From Stenotrophomonas maltophilia (GTDB lineage Bacteria > Pseudomonadota > Gammaproteobacteria > Xanthomonadales > Xanthomonadaceae), in NCBI GenBank assembly GCA_002364755.1, contig DEZI01000025.1, positions 114,986 to 178,985 on the forward strand: a stretch of 64,000 bases of DNA, read 5' to 3'. This document shows, in pieces, positions 36,557 to 44,049 of the stretch. Each line of letters starts with the position of its first letter. Positions within the stretch are counted from its first letter, which is position 1. The translations under genes and the position numbers were made by a program. Below the pieces are notes generated by a model. It was not told the origin of the DNA and made no database searches. It saw only the letters and a program-made list of their open reading frames with translations.

Positions 36557-36935
36557 CCGTGCAGGCCGCAGGACGGACCTGCGCCTCCAGCGCTCGGCAA
36601 TACCATTGCCAGGCCGTGGCCTCCCATTCGTCGGCGGCCAGGATCAACGCTCTGCCGCGATCGCTGCAGTCGTGATACAGGGTCGCGACCAGGTCGTGAT
36701 TTCCCAGCAGGGTCGCCCACAGATCGTTCGGAGCCATCGGGAGCGCCGGGCACTCTTGCTTGAGGCTCGCGGGAATTGACGGCGGGGGCGGCGGCGGCGG
36801 GCTTGCCCTGGTTACTGCGGTTCCAGTGCTGCAGGACGTCATCGCCAGCGCGAGCAGCGCGCAGCTCAGGACGCCGATCCAGCAGCGCCGCCAGCGCGGC
36901 CTGCTGGCCCTCGGCGAACTTGCGGTTTTCTTCAC
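36477..36935 (-). CDS. Outer-membrane spanin lipoprotein (Rz1-like)
   Basis: 152 residues from a GTG at 36935 with GGAG 7 nt upstream. A hydrophobic signal ends in a lipobox (LALAMTSC), then a proline run (PPPPPPPSIPASLKQECPALP) typical of Rz1. The C-terminal part WATLLGNHDLVATLYHDCSDRGRAL is the family's conserved region. The gene lies in another frame largely inside Rz, the classical overlapping spanin architecture. It is longer than the minimal Rz1. Confidence 0.85.
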   Translation of the reverse strand: MKKTASSPRASRPRWRRCWIGVLSCALLALAMTSCSTGTAVTRASPPPPPPPSIPASLKQECPALPMAPNDLWATLLGNHDLVATLYHDCSDRGRALILAADEWEATAWQWYCRALEAQVRPAACTDEGRSKRERPADAPKRVRASGADVPH

Positions 36936-37203
36936 GATTTTTCTCCAGGGAACTGGCAATGGCGTTCAGCCGTTCCGTCGCTTCGGCATAGGCCAAGGCC
37001 GACTCCGCCGTCTGGGTCTGAAGCCGGGTGATTTCGTCCTGCAGGCTTGCGAGGTAGGCGGTCTTTTCGCCTCGTTCCGAGATGGCTTGCTCGCCTTCGG
37101 CCCATCGATGCCCGGCCCACGCCCCGACCCCGATGGAGGCAGCCAGTACCAGGACGATGGCCAATGCCTTGATCCGAACCATTTCGAGGGCGGTCACTGA
37201 CAT
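36553..37203 (-). CDS. Inner-membrane spanin (Rz-like)
   Basis: 216 residues. One N-terminal membrane helix (IKALAIVLVLAASIGVGAWAGHRW) is followed by a periplasmic coiled coil (ASLQDEITRLQTQTAESALAYAEATERL). From about residue 130 the sequence loses coiled-coil character because the DNA also encodes Rz1 in another frame. It overlaps the transglycosylase stop by 10 bp. Together with Rz1 it should fuse the two membranes in the last step of lysis. Confidence 0.8.
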   Translation of the reverse strand: MSVTALEMVRIKALAIVLVLAASIGVGAWAGHRWAEGEQAISERGEKTAYLASLQDEITRLQTQTAESALAYAEATERLNAIASSLEKNREENRKFAEGQQAALAALLDRRPELRAARAGDDVLQHWNRSNQGKPAAAAPAVNSREPQARVPGAPDGSERSVGDPAGKSRPGRDPVSRLQRSRQSVDPGRRRMGGHGLAMVLPSAGGAGPSCGLHG

Positions 37204-37886
37204 GGGGAACTCCCCGGCCAACCGGCGGCGATGTAGGCCGGCTCCAGGACAAGCAAGATCCGCCGGGGGTATCCGATGTTCTCGCGGTGCGCCCAATCGG
37301 CACGGGAGCGGAACTTGGCGACCTCGTGCCAATCGTTAGGGTCTGCGCCTGCTGCGTTGGCCAAACCGCGCTCCCGGTTCAGATACTTCTCGCCGCCGTT
37401 GTAGGCACGGAACGTGAAGGCCCATCGGCTGCACTCGGACATCCTGCCGCTGCCGTAGACAGCGACGCGGTCCAGGAGCCATCGGTCATAGAGCGCCGCT
37501 GCCAAGATGGCCTGCTGTGCGTTCCAGGGATCGAAGGCCGCCAGCTCCTTGGGAAACACCGTAGCGATCCAGGTGGCGGTCGCCGGCATGAACTGCGCAA
37601 TGCCCTGGGCACCCACGGGCGACCTTGCATCAGCGCGGAAGCCCGACTCCTGGTGCAACTGGGCCGCGAGACGGGCCGGGCTGCCGTGAATGCCCCATGC
37701 GCGCGCCGTTGCCTGCTCTACGCGGTGACGGTACAGCGCAGACGCCGGTGCGACTCGGACAGTCGTCGGGCGCGGCTCGGCTGCCTGAGCCGTGCGGCAG
37801 CTGACGACCGATATGCAGGCGAGCAGGACCAACAGTCCCAGGCCCAGGAGGCGCAGCGCCCGGTCAGGGTAGCCGCGCCGGCTCAT
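37194..37886 (-). CDS. Phage lytic transglycosylase (endolysin)
   Basis: 230 residues. An N-terminal hydrophobic segment (LLGLGLLVLLACISVVSC) could be a signal-anchor-release or lipoprotein signal. The SLT domain follows, with catalytic Glu in HQESGFRADARSPVGAQGIAQFMPATA and the later AAALYDRWLLD and FRAYNGGEKYLNRE segments. It cleaves peptidoglycan glycan strands. It is located between the putative holin and the spanins. Confidence 0.88.
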   Translation of the reverse strand: MSRRGYPDRALRLLGLGLLVLLACISVVSCRTAQAAEPRPTTVRVAPASALYRHRVEQATARAWGIHGSPARLAAQLHQESGFRADARSPVGAQGIAQFMPATATWIATVFPKELAAFDPWNAQQAILAAALYDRWLLDRVAVYGSGRMSECSRWAFTFRAYNGGEKYLNRERGLANAAGADPNDWHEVAKFRSRADWAHRENIGYPRRILLVLEPAYIAAGWPGSSPCQ

Positions 37887-38206
37887 CCGATCAGCCCGGC
37901 CGCGATCATTGCCGCGGCGATCAAGGTGACGCGGCGGGTCTGGGCCATCGACTTCTCGATACCGTCCTGCAGGTAGCGGGGATCGCCACCACGGAAAACG
38001 CTCAGGTCAACGCCGAAGCCGATGGCTGCGGCCATCGTCAGCTTGGAGGCCGCCCAGATGTAGGACGCCACCAGCACCGGATTGATCAGGCCGACAACGA
38101 AGAGCAGCACCAGGCTGATCGCGAACCACAGCCAGATGTGGCCGATGCGGTCGAGTAGCGATCCGGCAGCTGAGGTGAGACGAAGGAAGGGGTTGTTGGG
38201 TTGCAT
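37883..38206 (-). CDS. Putative holin
   Basis: 107 residues with two or three membrane helices: IWLWFAISLVLLFVVGLINPVLV, YIWAASKLTMAAAIGFGV and the C-terminal VTLIAAAMIAAGLIG. As the first gene of the late lysis block, overlapping the transglycosylase start (ATGA), it is the best holin candidate. The start at 38206 was chosen over an upstream 23-codon extension. Confidence 0.7.
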   Translation of the reverse strand: MQPNNPFLRLTSAAGSLLDRIGHIWLWFAISLVLLFVVGLINPVLVASYIWAASKLTMAAAIGFGVDLSVFRGGDPRYLQDGIEKSMAQTRRVTLIAAAMIAAGLIG

Positions 38207-38301
38207 GCGCGCTCCGCTTTGATGGGTAGCGGGGTGCGCTGGCGCTGCTGCGCCTCTTCGTCCCCCGGTACGCACAGCATCCGCGCGCGCGCCGACTCGG
38301 G

Positions 38302-38323
38302 GGGACTAACATCCGTCAATGAA
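38302..38323 (-). promoter_or_regulatory. Late promoter/activator motif, copy 3 (lysis/head block)
   Basis: Minus strand TTCATTGACG followed by GATGTTAGTCCC. It is nearly identical to copies 1 and 2 and lies 96 bp before the holin start codon, directly after the early-operon terminator. It contains the GAC-N8-GTC dyad and corresponds in position to Mu Plys. Confidence 0.65.
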
Positions 38324-38348
38324 AAAGCCCCGCCGGAGCGGGGCTTTA
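38322..38348 (-). terminator. Terminator of the early/middle operon
   Basis: AAAGCCCCGC, loop, GCGGGGCTTT in AT-rich flanks. It is located just downstream of the gene after the Mor-like activator and directly before late promoter motif copy 3, so it separates early from late transcription. Confidence 0.75.
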
Positions 38349-38374
38349 TGGGCTAAATGCGGGCCTTGGTGAAC

Positions 38375-38734
38375 TCAGGGCCTATCGGAGCAGACTGCCC
38401 AGTATTCCTTCCAGAACGAATGATCCACCATTTCCGGGATTCGACCGTTGCTGGGATCGGGATCGACTCGCGAATAAGCCTCGCCGGCATAGAACCGTCG
38501 AAACATGGCTCCGCCGCTGCTGACCTCGCCGCACACCGAGTAGCTGTCGTTCCCCATACGAAGCTTCCTAAATACCGGGTCTGGATAGCGCATCTGTTCT
38601 GCGACAAGGGAGCGCGCCTTGTGGAATCTCCACATGTCTGCTCCCCAGCCCGCCCAGATAGAACCACCGACCACAAGGGCGACGACCAGACATGCCACGA
38701 CGACCAGTTCCTTGTTCTCAGATACTCCCTTCAC
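38375..38734 (-). CDS. Small membrane-anchored phage protein
   Basis: 119 residues from a GTG (MKGVSENKELVVVACLVVALVVGGSIWAG) with one N-terminal membrane helix and a C-terminal domain with SVCGEVSSGG and two cysteines. The start overlaps the stop of the Mor-like gene (GTGA). Outward-facing single-pass proteins at this place in temperate phages may act in superinfection exclusion, but nothing here proves that. Confidence 0.6.
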   Translation of the reverse strand: MKGVSENKELVVVACLVVALVVGGSIWAGWGADMWRFHKARSLVAEQMRYPDPVFRKLRMGNDSYSVCGEVSSGGAMFRRFYAGEAYSRVDPDPSNGRIPEMVDHSFWKEYWAVCSDRP

Positions 38735-39162
38735 GCCTCATCTCCAAAATTCAGCCGGCCTTGCACCCTGGCAAGGTAAAGATCCCTTTGCTCGCGAAGA
38801 ATTCGGTAAACACTGACCTCGGTCAGGTCGAACTCTTGCGCCAGGCGGGGAATGTTACCCCTCTTGGCCCGGCGGTAGATATCAGCATCCCGCAGCGCGT
38901 TCTTCAGCCGCACTCCTCGCGGGATGTAGATTGACCGCCCGCCAGCGTACTCGCCCTGGGCCAGGACGGCGGCGATCGCCAGCCTGGTCGCGGTGTCCTC
39001 GTCCAAGCCTAAGCGCCGGAACTTGCTCTCTACAACAGCCACCAGGGCGCTCAGCATCCCAGCCCACTGAGCCTCGGGCAGTTCCATGGGCGCACGCGCG
39101 AGCATCTCTTCGGCCTCGTCGCCTGCGGGCATTCCGATCAGATCGCGCTGGTCATCCATCAT
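38731..39162 (-). CDS. Mor/C-family transcription activator
   Basis: 143 residues. The C-terminal helix-turn-helix (RLKNALRDADIYRRAKRGNIPRLAQEFDLTEVSVYRIL) with the preceding GGRSIYIPRG loop is characteristic of Mor and C of phage Mu. The N-terminal helices dimerise. Only one family member is present, so it probably switches on the late promoters directly; the three 22-bp motifs are its most plausible targets. The next gene follows with overlapping codons. Confidence 0.9.
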   Translation of the reverse strand: MMDDQRDLIGMPAGDEAEEMLARAPMELPEAQWAGMLSALVAVVESKFRRLGLDEDTATRLAIAAVLAQGEYAGGRSIYIPRGVRLKNALRDADIYRRAKRGNIPRLAQEFDLTEVSVYRILREQRDLYLARVQGRLNFGDEA

Positions 39163-39767
39163 TGGTCTCCGTGCTTCTCGCGTGCCCTGCGGCGCTCTTC
39201 TTCCGCCTCTTCAGGGGTGAACTGCCCAAACTCCACCATCTGTGCGATCCAAGCCAGCGCGCTCTGCAGCGGCGTTTCTTTGTTGGGGGACACGTCGACG
39301 CTGGCGGTCCCACCAGGGGACCGCTCTAGATGCCTACCGATTCGCGCATCCGACTCGCGCTGACGCTCAGCGGCCGCGTCCATCTTGTCGACCAGTCCGA
39401 AAACGACGGAGCGCAGGTAGCCATGCGATTCCAGTGGAAGCGAGAGCGAGGCGCGCTGCGCCAGCATCTGTTCAATGCCGGCAGCCCATTGGGCAGGGCG
39501 CGCCGGGCGGCGGATGCCCGACCTCTCGTCACGACACACATCGCCTTTTGCGACCAAGTCAGCTACTTCCTGGGCGATCTTGGCCGCTCGCTGGAGGCGC
39601 AGGGCGGTCTTCGGCGGCTTGAAGAGGCCGAGGTAGCCCAGCACGGCCTTTCCCAGCTCCGGGCTGGGCATGCCGGCCATGGTCATCGCCAGGCGTTTGC
39701 CGTCCTCTTCAACGAAGAAGGTAACGACGTGGCCCTGGCAGCCACATTCGGGACAGGTGGCTTTCAT
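39159..39767 (-). CDS. Zinc-ribbon-containing early phage protein
   Basis: 202 residues. It starts with MKATCPECGCQGHVVTFFVEEDG, a possible zinc ribbon with only one clear Cys cluster. The middle is helical (ALRLQRAAKIAQEVADLV), followed by an Arg-rich segment and an acidic C-terminus (FTPEEAEEERRRAREKHG). It overlaps both neighbours by a few bases. Function unknown; conserved in Mu-like early operons before the Mor gene. Confidence 0.65.
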   Translation of the reverse strand: MKATCPECGCQGHVVTFFVEEDGKRLAMTMAGMPSPELGKAVLGYLGLFKPPKTALRLQRAAKIAQEVADLVAKGDVCRDERSGIRRPARPAQWAAGIEQMLAQRASLSLPLESHGYLRSVVFGLVDKMDAAAERQRESDARIGRHLERSPGGTASVDVSPNKETPLQSALAWIAQMVEFGQFTPEEAEEERRRAREKHGDQ

Positions 39768-40021
39768 CAGTGGACCCGGAGATCCTTCAGGGTGAACTTG
39801 GGCGGCGAGTCGAGGCTGGCCGTGGCCGCTCCCAGGAACTCACGCACGAAGGCGTCCTCCTTACCGCCGGCCCGAAGCAGCTCCACGCCGATCTGCACCA
39901 TGTTGGTCAGGTAGGGGATCACCTGGACGGGCGGCAGTGTCATCACCCGTTCAAAGGTCATTTGCAGGGCGCTCTCCGTTGCTGCTTTCATCGTTTGCTC
40001 GTAGCTGGTCTGATCGGTCAC
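39767..40021 (-). CDS. Small early phage protein, 84 residues
   Basis: A helical protein (MTDQTSYEQTMKAATESAL, ALQMTFERVMTLPPVQVIPYL) without a recognised family. The start overlaps the gemA stop, and the stop adjoins the zinc-ribbon gene. Part of the tightly packed early operon. Confidence 0.6.
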   Translation of the reverse strand: MTDQTSYEQTMKAATESALQMTFERVMTLPPVQVIPYLTNMVQIGVELLRAGGKEDAFVREFLGAATASLDSPPKFTLKDLRVH

Positions 40022-40446
40022 TGCCTGCCGCTCCTCTTGGCGTCAATCTGTAATGCCGCGACCAGCCGATGCAGCTGGTCGCTGTTCAACCACTCCAGGC
40101 GCTCTACCTGGAACATGCGTGTCGCCACCGCAGTCGCGTAGCTCCAGGGTCGGCCGGCGTCAGCGAGTAGCGCCTCCACCTTCTGCAGCAGCGGGGTTCC
40201 GTCCACCGCCTCAGGCCGCCCAGGGAACGCTGAGGAACCGTCTGCTTTCTTGCCGTCGCGGAACCCCAAGCGCTTCAGCTCCTGCAGGACCTGGTCGCGC
40301 TCAGCCACCGACATGCGTGCGGAAGAGTCTTTTCCGGTCACGCGCCGCAGCAGATCCCTATACGTGTCGTCATCCATGCCCAACTGGGACACAGCGACGT
40401 GGATCTTGGCGATCTGTGCCCGCCGGGGGTCTTTCTTGGCGGTCAT
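40018..40446 (-). CDS. GemA / Mu gp16-like regulatory protein (DUF1018)
   Basis: 142 residues. RAQIAKIHVAVSQLGMDDDTYRDLLRRVTGKDSSARMS at the N-terminus and the later LQELKRLGFRDGKK are diagnostic of DUF1018/GemA. In Mu, GemA alters host gene expression and DNA supercoiling. The ATG overlaps the preceding stop by 4 bp. Confidence 0.9.
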   Translation of the reverse strand: MTAKKDPRRAQIAKIHVAVSQLGMDDDTYRDLLRRVTGKDSSARMSVAERDQVLQELKRLGFRDGKKADGSSAFPGRPEAVDGTPLLQKVEALLADAGRPWSYATAVATRMFQVERLEWLNSDQLHRLVAALQIDAKRSGRQ

Positions 40447-40865
40447 TCTGGTTCCACCGGATAGCCCGCGCGGACAAGCTCGATGCTGGAGCAGGTCTTC
40501 GTCAGGTGGCGGCGCAGCGACGTAACCGTGTTCCAGTTGGGTACGTGGATCACGAACGTGGCCTCTGCGATGGCCTTCTTGGCCCAGCGCTTGCCCCAGT
40601 CCTTTGCCATCTTTGCCTGGTCGGTCCTCGTGTATATGCATACCTTCTCGTCGCGGTAGAACTTCTTCCCAATGGCGCTCCCGGTCCGCATGTATTCGTC
40701 CTTGATGCAGCCATCCACATAAACGCTGATCGTGTAGCGCAGGTTCTTCAAGGGCGTCACCCGCACCTGAAGAACGTGGCCGTCAGCCTTGAGGTCTGCA
40801 CCGCCTGCGAAGGGATGCTTCAGCGAGGCCTCGAACTTCTGCCAGTCTTCTTTATTCACCAGCAT
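40443..40865 (-). CDS. Early phage protein of unknown function, 140 residues
   Basis: Basic protein (MLVNKEDWQKFEASLKHPFAGG, AKDWGKRWAKKAIAEATFVIHVPNWNTVTSLRRHL) with mixed alpha/beta character and a KDEYMRTG segment. The start overlaps the previous gene by 14 bp, and the stop is coupled to gemA. No family recognised. Confidence 0.65.
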   Translation of the reverse strand: MLVNKEDWQKFEASLKHPFAGGADLKADGHVLQVRVTPLKNLRYTISVYVDGCIKDEYMRTGSAIGKKFYRDEKVCIYTRTDQAKMAKDWGKRWAKKAIAEATFVIHVPNWNTVTSLRRHLTKTCSSIELVRAGYPVEPE

Positions 40866-41163
40866 CTCCGGCCTGTTCCAACCCTGCGCCCGCCTTCTTG
40901 TCCTCAAAGCGGACCAGGTGCTGATGGATCGGGTGCCGATGCAGTACCCAAGGGAACACGTCCCCACGCAGCTGGATGTACTCCAGCGCGTCATTCACTT
41001 CGGCGATGTCCTCATCGTAGAGCCGGGGCGTGGTGACGTCGTAGAACTGCACGTCATCAATCCATGTGTCCTTGGCGAAGAGTTCGATGTCGCTCCGGAC
41101 CGTCTTGTCGGCGATCTGGGCAGCGCGCTCAAGAACCTCGGCGGTGGGCTGGGTCGTGACCAT
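40852..41163 (-). CDS. Early phage protein, 103 residues
   Basis: Starts MVTTQPTAEVLERAAQIADKTVRSDIELF 1 bp after the DUF3164 stop. Acidic, with a WVLHRHPIHQH histidine cluster near the C-terminus. No family recognised. Part of the early operon. Confidence 0.6.
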   Translation of the reverse strand: MVTTQPTAEVLERAAQIADKTVRSDIELFAKDTWIDDVQFYDVTTPRLYDEDIAEVNDALEYIQLRGDVFPWVLHRHPIHQHLVRFEDKKAGAGLEQAGDAGE

Positions 41164-41164
41164 G

Positions 41165-41779
41165 TCAGACCCCCGCCATGTCGAGGGTGATGGGCTGGTA
41201 CTTGCCCTTGTCGTCACGCTCATACACGCGCACGTAGGACTTGCTGCCCACAACCTGGACGGCCTCGCCGATGGCCAGCATGGCGCGTTGCCAGCGGTCG
41301 TCATCAATCTGCAGGCGGCGCAGCGACAGAACCTGGCCCGTGCGGATGTTGCCCTGCTGGTCCATCCGGAAGGCGTCGTTGATGATGGCGCGGATCTCAG
41401 GGGACGCGTCCTCGGTCCACTCGATCAGGCACGCATCGATCAGCGCCTTTGCGGCCTGCAGGCGCTCATCGAAGCGGATGCTCTCTTGGATCTGACGAAT
41501 GATCTTGAAACGCCCGTCGAAGGCGATGAGCGTGACATTGCCCTTCTTTCCGCCAACCGCTACCCGGTACTGCTCGGCGCTGAGCTGCACGAATGCGGCG
41601 ATGTCGGCGTGGGCGCGCAGCTTGAAGGCGGCCAGCAGCACGTTCAGTTTCTTGGCTTCCGCCGCCAGTTCACCGACCAGCTCGTCGCGTGCTTGGTCGA
41701 TGGGGCGGATGTTCTTCTCGGGGACCAGGTTCCCCCTTGCATCCGCTCGATAACCGGCGGGGATGGTGGCAGCTTGCAT
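41165..41779 (-). CDS. DUF3164-family phage protein
   Basis: 204 residues. TIPAGYRADARGNLVPEKNI at the N-terminus and YRVAVGGKKGNVTLIAFDGRFKIIRQIQESIRFDERLQAAK are the DUF3164 pattern, found in most Mu-like early operons. The start at 41779 has a GGAGAG site 8 nt upstream; 41794 is the alternative ATG. Its role in replication is unproven. Confidence 0.85.
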   Translation of the reverse strand: MQAATIPAGYRADARGNLVPEKNIRPIDQARDELVGELAAEAKKLNVLLAAFKLRAHADIAAFVQLSAEQYRVAVGGKKGNVTLIAFDGRFKIIRQIQESIRFDERLQAAKALIDACLIEWTEDASPEIRAIINDAFRMDQQGNIRTGQVLSLRRLQIDDDRWQRAMLAIGEAVQVVGSKSYVRVYERDDKGKYQPITLDMAGV

Positions 41780-41801
41780 GGTGTTGCTCTCCATTTCGTG
41801 A

Positions 41802-42290
41802 TCAGTTGCTGACGCTGTCTGCGGCGGCGCGGGTGGCGCGGCTGGCGGACAGCAGGTTCTGGATGGTGGTGTGCGGCAGCTCGATGCTGCAGGCGTCTAC
41901 CAGCGCCTCATCGAGGTCCTGGCTGATGGCGTTGATCCGGTTGCGCAGTGCGAGCGGATCGTCCTGGCGTCGCGGCGGCTGCGCTGCCTCAATCAGGCAC
42001 GACGGACTGGCCGGAAGGCCCAGCCCTTCGTAGGGGCCGACGCGGGCAATGACGGTGGCGATCGCCGGCCGGACCAGCGAATGAATCGCCCCGGCAGCGG
42101 AGCCGGCCGTCTCCAGCTTTCCCTGCTGCTGGAGGGCGACTACTGCCTGGGCACGCTCGCCTGCGGGCACATCGCCGAGGACTTCCCGCAGCTGCGGTGC
42201 CGTGATCATCCCGCCCAGCGCGGCGGCTTCAGCCACAATGCGGCTCTGGACCTCTTCGCGCTGAGCATCGGTGTAGGTGGAGTTGGTCAT
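41802..42290 (-). CDS. Early phage protein, 162 residues
   Basis: A predominantly helical protein (MTNSTYTDAQREEVQSRIVAEAAALGGMITAPQLREVLGDV) that may contain a winged-helix-like N-terminal part (APQLREVLGDVPAGERAQAVVALQQQGKL). No family recognised. Located between DUF3164 and two small genes after the MuB-like ATPase. Confidence 0.6.
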   Translation of the reverse strand: MTNSTYTDAQREEVQSRIVAEAAALGGMITAPQLREVLGDVPAGERAQAVVALQQQGKLETAGSAAGAIHSLVRPAIATVIARVGPYEGLGLPASPSCLIEAAQPPRRQDDPLALRNRINAISQDLDEALVDACSIELPHTTIQNLLSASRATRAAADSVSN

Positions 42291-42317
42291 GTTGGTTTCC
42301 TATGCGTCCTGGTCGCT

Positions 42318-42611
42318 TCAGTGCCGGGTGTGGACTGGAGCCAAGGAGCAGACGTCCCATTCGATCTGGCAGCCGTGGAACGGCGCGGCCATGACAGTGC
42401 GATTGACCATCTCGCCGCCGCCCCGGCGGACGTGCTGAACACCGCCGAGGAAGGCGTGGTCGCGCGGAGCGTCAATCACGATCAACGGCTTGGCCCCCGT
42501 GATGGAGATCGAGCGCGGCACGCAGCCATGGCCGGCTAGCTGGGCCACTGCACCCTGTGCGGTCTGCAGAAGGTCGTTGAAGGTCGGTCCGGACTTCGTT
42601 GAACTGGTCAT
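42318..42611 (-). CDS. Small early phage protein, 97 residues
   Basis: MTSSTKSGPTFNDLLQTAQGAVAQL at the N-terminus, a central ISITGAKPLIVIDAPRDHAFLGG, and several cysteines and histidines near the C-terminus (AAPFHGCQIEWDVCSLAPVH) that could bind a metal. The start overlaps the previous gene by 4 bp. Unrecognised. Confidence 0.6.
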   Translation of the reverse strand: MTSSTKSGPTFNDLLQTAQGAVAQLAGHGCVPRSISITGAKPLIVIDAPRDHAFLGGVQHVRRGGGEMVNRTVMAAPFHGCQIEWDVCSLAPVHTRH

Positions 42612-42826
42612 GCAGGAATCTCCCTCGGTGGATTGGCGTACTGCTTGGAGTCGTTGGCGAGCTGGAGCAGCTCGCCAACGGTCAGGGCATCAACGGGCGT
42701 GCCGCGCTTGGCAATCGCCTGGACAACGTGGCAGCGCTGGCGCAGCGCCTCTTTGCTGGAGAGCTGCTCGATCACGGCGATCGCGCTGATCAGGTCGGCC
42801 GTGATGCGAGGAATCTGCCTGGCCAT
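42608..42826 (-). CDS. Small early phage protein, 72 residues
   Basis: Helical protein (MARQIPRITADLISAIAVIEQLSSKEALRQRC) whose ATG overlaps the stop of the MuB-like gene. No family recognised, but strict packing in the operon supports it. Confidence 0.6.
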   Translation of the reverse strand: MARQIPRITADLISAIAVIEQLSSKEALRQRCHVVQAIAKRGTPVDALTVGELLQLANDSKQYANPPREIPA

Positions 42827-44049
42827 CAGCCCAGGACCCCCAGCTCCTGCGCCGCGTAGCGGATCGAATCGCAGCAGATGCTGCGCTTGTTGGCCTTGGC
42901 GTAAATGGCAGCCAGGCGCAGCACCTTGTTCAGGACTCGCAGCGCACCCGGCGTCGCAGCGATCGAGCGGATCTGTTCTTTGCAGGGGCTGTCTTCGATG
43001 CCCCAGGCGGCGATGATCGCGTCGGCATCGGCGACAGTTGCCTTCTTCAGCACGATCTTCTTGCCGACGCGGCTGTACAGGCGGTCCAGGTAGGCCGCGC
43101 GGTTGCCGCCGCTCATCTGCTGGTACACCCGCTCATTGCCACACAGCACCAGGCCGATACCCGCCTGGTCATTGATGGCGCGCACCTGATCCAGAGCCGG
43201 CACCGACAGGTGCTGCGCCTCATCCAGCACCAGCAGGCCGTTGGTGCCGCGCGCTTTGGCGAAGATGGCTCGCTGCAGGTAGGCGCTGGAGTTCGTCAGG
43301 TCACGCATGCCCATGGCAAAGGCGATTTCCTGCAAGCAGGTCAACACGCTGCCGGTCGCGGGCGTCAGCTCCACATGCCAGACGTTCGGATTGGACTTGC
43401 GGTAACGCTCGATGGCCTTGGTCTTGCCGACACCTGCGCCGCCGCAAATCACGACCACGTCGTTGGCCATCTGGGCGTACTGCAGGCCGGCGATGATCTT
43501 CTCGCCCGTCTGGGTCTTCACCCATTCGGGGCCTTCAGGCATCTGGCCGGCGCTGTTGCGCTCAGTCAGTGAATTGAGCCAGTTGCTGAGCTTGCGGCCG
43601 ACGTTCTGCAGATTGCCGGCGTAGGAGCCGCCCAGGAACTGGGAAAGCGTCGTACCGCTGAGATCGGCTTCGCGGGCGATCCTGGCCTGGGAGTAACTCT
43701 TATCGTCCTCTGCTACAGCGCGGATGCGATCGCGCAGATCGGACAGCTGCTCAGGGGAGAGTTCTTCGAGCTGTGCCGTGGGCAGGGTGCTGACATTCAT
43801 GGTGCGAAGTTCCTTGGGAAAGTTGGGTTGCTGCGGTGGAAGTGGCTGGCGCTTGAACTTGGCGAGGCGGACCTTCCGCTTTGCCAGGCCCGCTCCGGGC
43901 GTGGTGCCGCGAGGATTCACCCTCAGGTCGACACCGGATTGAATGCGGGCCGCGGTTCGATACCGAGCCGGGTGGGAGCCTTCCTTGGCGAAGCGATCCA
44001 GGTATTCCCGTCGCCTCATAAATCCCGTCTGCGCTTGGCCGGTTTGCAT
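42826..44049 (-). CDS. Transposition ATPase, MuB-like (AAA family)
   Basis: 407 residues from an ATG that overlaps the transposase stop (TAATG) and has GGAGG 10 nt upstream. The AAA domain has Walker A GGAGVGKTKAI and Walker B LLVLDEAQHL. Before it lies a helix-turn-helix region (YSQARIAREADLSGTTLSQFLGG) like the MuB N-terminal domain. The first 83 residues are a basic extension; an internal ATG at 43800 with AAGGAAC upstream would give a 324-residue protein of normal MuB length. It captures target DNA and activates the transposase. Confidence 0.9.
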   Translation of the reverse strand: MQTGQAQTGFMRRREYLDRFAKEGSHPARYRTAARIQSGVDLRVNPRGTTPGAGLAKRKVRLAKFKRQPLPPQQPNFPKELRTMNVSTLPTAQLEELSPEQLSDLRDRIRAVAEDDKSYSQARIAREADLSGTTLSQFLGGSYAGNLQNVGRKLSNWLNSLTERNSAGQMPEGPEWVKTQTGEKIIAGLQYAQMANDVVVICGGAGVGKTKAIERYRKSNPNVWHVELTPATGSVLTCLQEIAFAMGMRDLTNSSAYLQRAIFAKARGTNGLLVLDEAQHLSVPALDQVRAINDQAGIGLVLCGNERVYQQMSGGNRAAYLDRLYSRVGKKIVLKKATVADADAIIAAWGIEDSPCKEQIRSIAATPGALRVLNKVLRLAAIYAKANKRSICCDSIRYAAQELGVLG

